Shown one piece after another: positions 61,939-64,000 of a DNA stretch of 64,000 nucleotides. The stretch is from Ensifer sp. LCM 4579. GTDB taxonomy: Bacteria; Pseudomonadota; Alphaproteobacteria; Rhizobiales; Rhizobiaceae. The notes beneath the pieces were generated by a model, which was not told where the DNA came from, did no database searches, and was given only the letters and a program-made list of their open reading frames with translations. The DNA lies in the NCBI RefSeq assembly GCF_001854885.1, contig NZ_MDDV01000013.1:392627-456626 (forward strand), in the 5' to 3' direction. How positions within the stretch are numbered: the stretch's first letter is position 1; each line of letters opens with the position of its first letter. A program made the position numbers and the translations under genes.

Positions 61939-64000
61939 ATGGAAACACATCTTTCCCGCTACATATGGACTCATACCCGCAAGCAGCAGCTTTGGATCCT
62001 GCTGGTCGTGGCATTGTCGATGATTCCCTATTTCCTGTCCTTCGACCTGCCGAAGCAGATCGTCAACGGGCCCATTCAGGGTGACGGTTTCGAAACGCCC
62101 GGGGCTACCCAGCCCTTCATGCCGATTTCTTTCGACTTGCCGATCGTCGGTCATGTCGATTTGTTTTCCGGCTTCGAGCTTGGCCGGCAAGGTACGCTGC
62201 TGGCGCTCAGCCTGGTGTTTCTCGTGCTCGTGATCGTCAACGGTCTCTTCAAATTCTACATCAACACCTACAAGGGCCGGCTCGGCGAGCGACTCCTCAG
62301 ACGCATCCGTTTCGAACTGATCGACCGCATCCTGCGCTTCCCGCCCAACCATTTGAAGCGGGTGAAGCCTGCCGAAATCGCCACCATGGTCAAAGACGAG
62401 GTCGAGCCCATGGGCGGCTTCACTGGCGACGCCTTCGTGCAGCCGGCGCTGCTCGGCGGCCAGGCGCTGACGGCGTTGTTCTTCATCCTTCTCCAGAATT
62501 TCTGGCTCGGCTTCGTTGCGGCGCTCGTCGTCGCCCTGCAGGCGATAATCATTCCGCGCATGCGCAAGCGGCTGCTGGTCCTCGGCCGCGAACGCCAGTT
62601 GACCGCCCGTCAGCTTTCGGGCCGGGTCAGCGAAATCGTCGACGGCATTCACACCATCCGCGGTCATGATACGTCGAACTACGAGAGGGCCGATATCGCC
62701 GCGCGCCTCGGCTATATCTTCAAGATTCGCTACGACCTTTACCAATGGAAGTTCCTGGTGAAGTTTCTCAACAACTTCCTCGCCCAGGTGACGCCGTTCC
62801 TCTTCTACTCGATCGGCGGCTATCTCGCGCTGCAGGGGCGGCTCGACATCGGTCAGCTCGTCGCGGTGATCGGCGCGTACAAGGATCTGCCAGGTCCTTT
62901 GAAGGAACTGATCGACTGGGATCAGGCGCGCCAGGACGTCCAGGTGAAATACACGCAGGTCGTGGAACAGTTCAGCGTCGAACCGCTTATCGATCCGAAG
63001 GTCCAGGAGGTCTCGGTCGAGCCTGCTCCTCAATTGAGCGGCGCGCTTGCAGCGGTCAATCTGTCGCTCGCCGACGACGGTGGGGCGAAGCTCATCGAAC
63101 ACGTGTCGCTCCAGATCCATCCGGGCGAGACGGTTGCGATCACCGGCGGCACCGGCAGTGGCGGCGAGGCGCTGGCCGAGGCCTTCGGGCGGCTGACGTG
63201 GCCCGCAAGCGGGAGGATCGTCGTCGGTGACAACGATATCCGCGAAGTGCCGGAAGCCGTCATCGGGCGGCGGATCTCCTATGCCTCTTCCGAGGTCTAC
63301 ACCTTCCAGGGCAGCCTCGGCGACAATCTTCTCTACGGACTGAAACACGCACCGTTGACCGAGGTCGTCTATGAAGGTGACAGGGCCGCCCACCGCAGAT
63401 GGGAGTTGTTGGAAGCGAAGCTTGCCGGCAATCCGTCGCTCGACATCAACAGCGATTGGATCGACTACGCCGCCGCGGGTGCGACCGGCCCGGAGGATCT
63501 CTTTGCCAAGGTGAGGGCGGTTCTCGATGTTGTGCTGCTGACCAATGACGTCTTGGCGCTGGCTGTCCGCTCGACCATGGATCCGGTCGAACATGCGGAC
63601 TTCGCAGGTGAGATCGTCGACATGCGCGGCGCCCTGCGCCGGCGTCTGGAGGACGAGAAGCTAAGCGATCTGGTCGTGTTCTTCGAACCTGGTTCCTACA
63701 ACATCGAGGCGACCGTCGGCGAGAACCTGCTTTTCGGAACCGTAACGGACCGGGCGAGGTGGGAGCAGGCGCTGGAGAACCATCCGTTCTTCAAGACGGT
63801 GCTGAAGCGTGCGGGTCTGCACGAGGCTTTCTATGAAATGGGGCTGGAGATCGCGGAAAACGTCGTCGAACTGTTCCGCGACCTGCCTCCGGATCATCCG
63901 TTCTTCCAGCAACTCACCTTCATGACGAGCGACGAGATTCCCGTCTATGAAGGGCTCCTGCAGAGGTTGAGGGGGCGGCCACTGGAAGAGGTCTCGGAAG
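61939..64000 (+). CDS. ABC exporter-like protein with atypical nucleotide-binding domain, 5' part
   Basis: ATG 61939 opens a frame that runs past the window end (over 687 residues). It starts METHLSRYIWTHTRKQQLWI; about six hydrophobic segments follow (LLVVALSMIPYFLSF, LLALSLVFLVLVIVNGLFKF, ALFFILLQNFWLGFVAALVV and others). The transmembrane domain carries RLGERLLRRIRFELIDRILR, the coupling pattern of exporters. The P-loop at about 403-411 reads GGTGSGGEA, with glycine in place of the lysine. Two Q-loop/X-loop-like pieces, FQGSLGDNLLYGL (about 459) and EATVGENLLFGT (about 591), are separated by about 130 residues. Signature and Walker B would be beyond the end. Confidence 0.85.
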   Translation, partial: METHLSRYIWTHTRKQQLWILLVVALSMIPYFLSFDLPKQIVNGPIQGDGFETPGATQPFMPISFDLPIVGHVDLFSGFELGRQGTLLALSLVFLVLVIVNGLFKFYINTYKGRLGERLLRRIRFELIDRILRFPPNHLKRVKPAEIATMVKDEVEPMGGFTGDAFVQPALLGGQALTALFFILLQNFWLGFVAALVVALQAIIIPRMRKRLLVLGRERQLTARQLSGRVSEIVDGIHTIRGHDTSNYERADIAARLGYIFKIRYDLYQWKFLVKFLNNFLAQVTPFLFYSIGGYLALQGRLDIGQLVAVIGAYKDLPGPLKELIDWDQARQDVQVKYTQVVEQFSVEPLIDPKVQEVSVEPAPQLSGALAAVNLSLADDGGAKLIEHVSLQIHPGETVAITGGTGSGGEALAEAFGRLTWPASGRIVVGDNDIREVPEAVIGRRISYASSEVYTFQGSLGDNLLYGLKHAPLTEVVYEGDRAAHRRWELLEAKLAGNPSLDINSDWIDYAAAGATGPEDLFAKVRAVLDVVLLTNDVLALAVRSTMDPVEHADFAGEIVDMRGALRRRLEDEKLSDLVVFFEPGSYNIEATVGENLLFGTVTDRARWEQALENHPFFKTVLKRAGLHEAFYEMGLEIAENVVELFRDLPPDHPFFQQLTFMTSDEIPVYEGLLQRLRGRPLEEVSE

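Noticed and set aside
61819-63594. Minus-strand open frame of 591 codons at the right end.
   Set aside because: It lies opposite the ABC exporter-like gene, whose membrane segments and coupling motifs read cleanly through on the plus strand.
1-64000. CRISPR array, insertion sequence, prophage or tRNA/rRNA.
   Set aside because: No regularly spaced repeats, transposase or integrase motifs, or cloverleaf/rRNA segments were recognised; a dedicated tRNA search was not run.

Overview
The window looks like part of a large secondary replicon (chromid) of a Sinorhizobium/Ensifer-type alphaproteobacterium. It is GC-rich with many 1-17 nt start/stop overlaps. The gene order nasT-nasS-nrtABC-nirBD-narB, ivd-mccB-mccA-hmgL, RES/Xre, cys sulfate transporter, amino-acid ABC and Rid genes resembles what I recall of S. 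meliloti pSymB. That identification comes from memory of gene order, not from a search. I see no rRNA, tRNA, CRISPR, insertion sequence or prophage.

Layout. 1-3.0 kb: end of a flavin-binding oxidase-like gene, a tandem universal stress protein, a zinc alcohol dehydrogenase and a NUDIX hydrolase. 3.1-19.2 kb (all minus strand): a complete nitrate assimilation locus read as nasT, nasS, nrtA, nrtB, nrtC, nirB, nirD, nirC-like channel, a PP2C-kinase fusion, narB and a cysG-like gene. Its nrtA leader carries an NtrC-type site, a GG-N10-GC sigma-54 promoter, two hexaloop hairpins of the ANTAR type and a 15-bp intrinsic terminator. A second hexaloop pair with a competing terminator precedes narB. 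NasT, an ANTAR antiterminator held by the nitrate sensor NasS, probably acts at both.

19.4-24.6 kb: a compact minus-strand cluster of an ATP-grasp ligase, a DUF1704 (QEGLA) putative metallopeptidase, an N-formylglutamate amidohydrolase-like protein and a TfuA protein with no YcaO partner, then an XRE regulator. This is the least explained gene set here. 24.6-32.2 kb: a decayed Lrp/AsnC gene, then a leucine/isovalerate catabolic operon (ivd, mccB, rid, mccA, hmgL, enoyl-CoA hydratase). 32.2-33.1 kb: a RES/Xre toxin-antitoxin pair with a readable promoter and paired operator repeats. 33.2-37.1 kb: sulfate ABC transporter. 37.4-43.0 kb: a D-threonine-aldolase-type PLP enzyme divergent from an amino-acid ABC transporter, a Rid protein and an IclR regulator, with a perfect palindrome in the divergent promoter region.

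43.0-64 kb: an envelope/polysaccharide-flavoured region. It has two GT4 and two MurG-fold glycosyltransferases, a NodB-like deacetylase, a nucleotide-sugar dehydrogenase, a secreted polysaccharide-lyase-like protein, two nucleotide-cyclase-fold proteins, a peptide-type ABC importer, a methyltransferase-like protein and, running off the right end, an unusual ABC exporter-like protein whose Walker A motif lacks the lysine. Only the gene families are supported there; the product is unknown.
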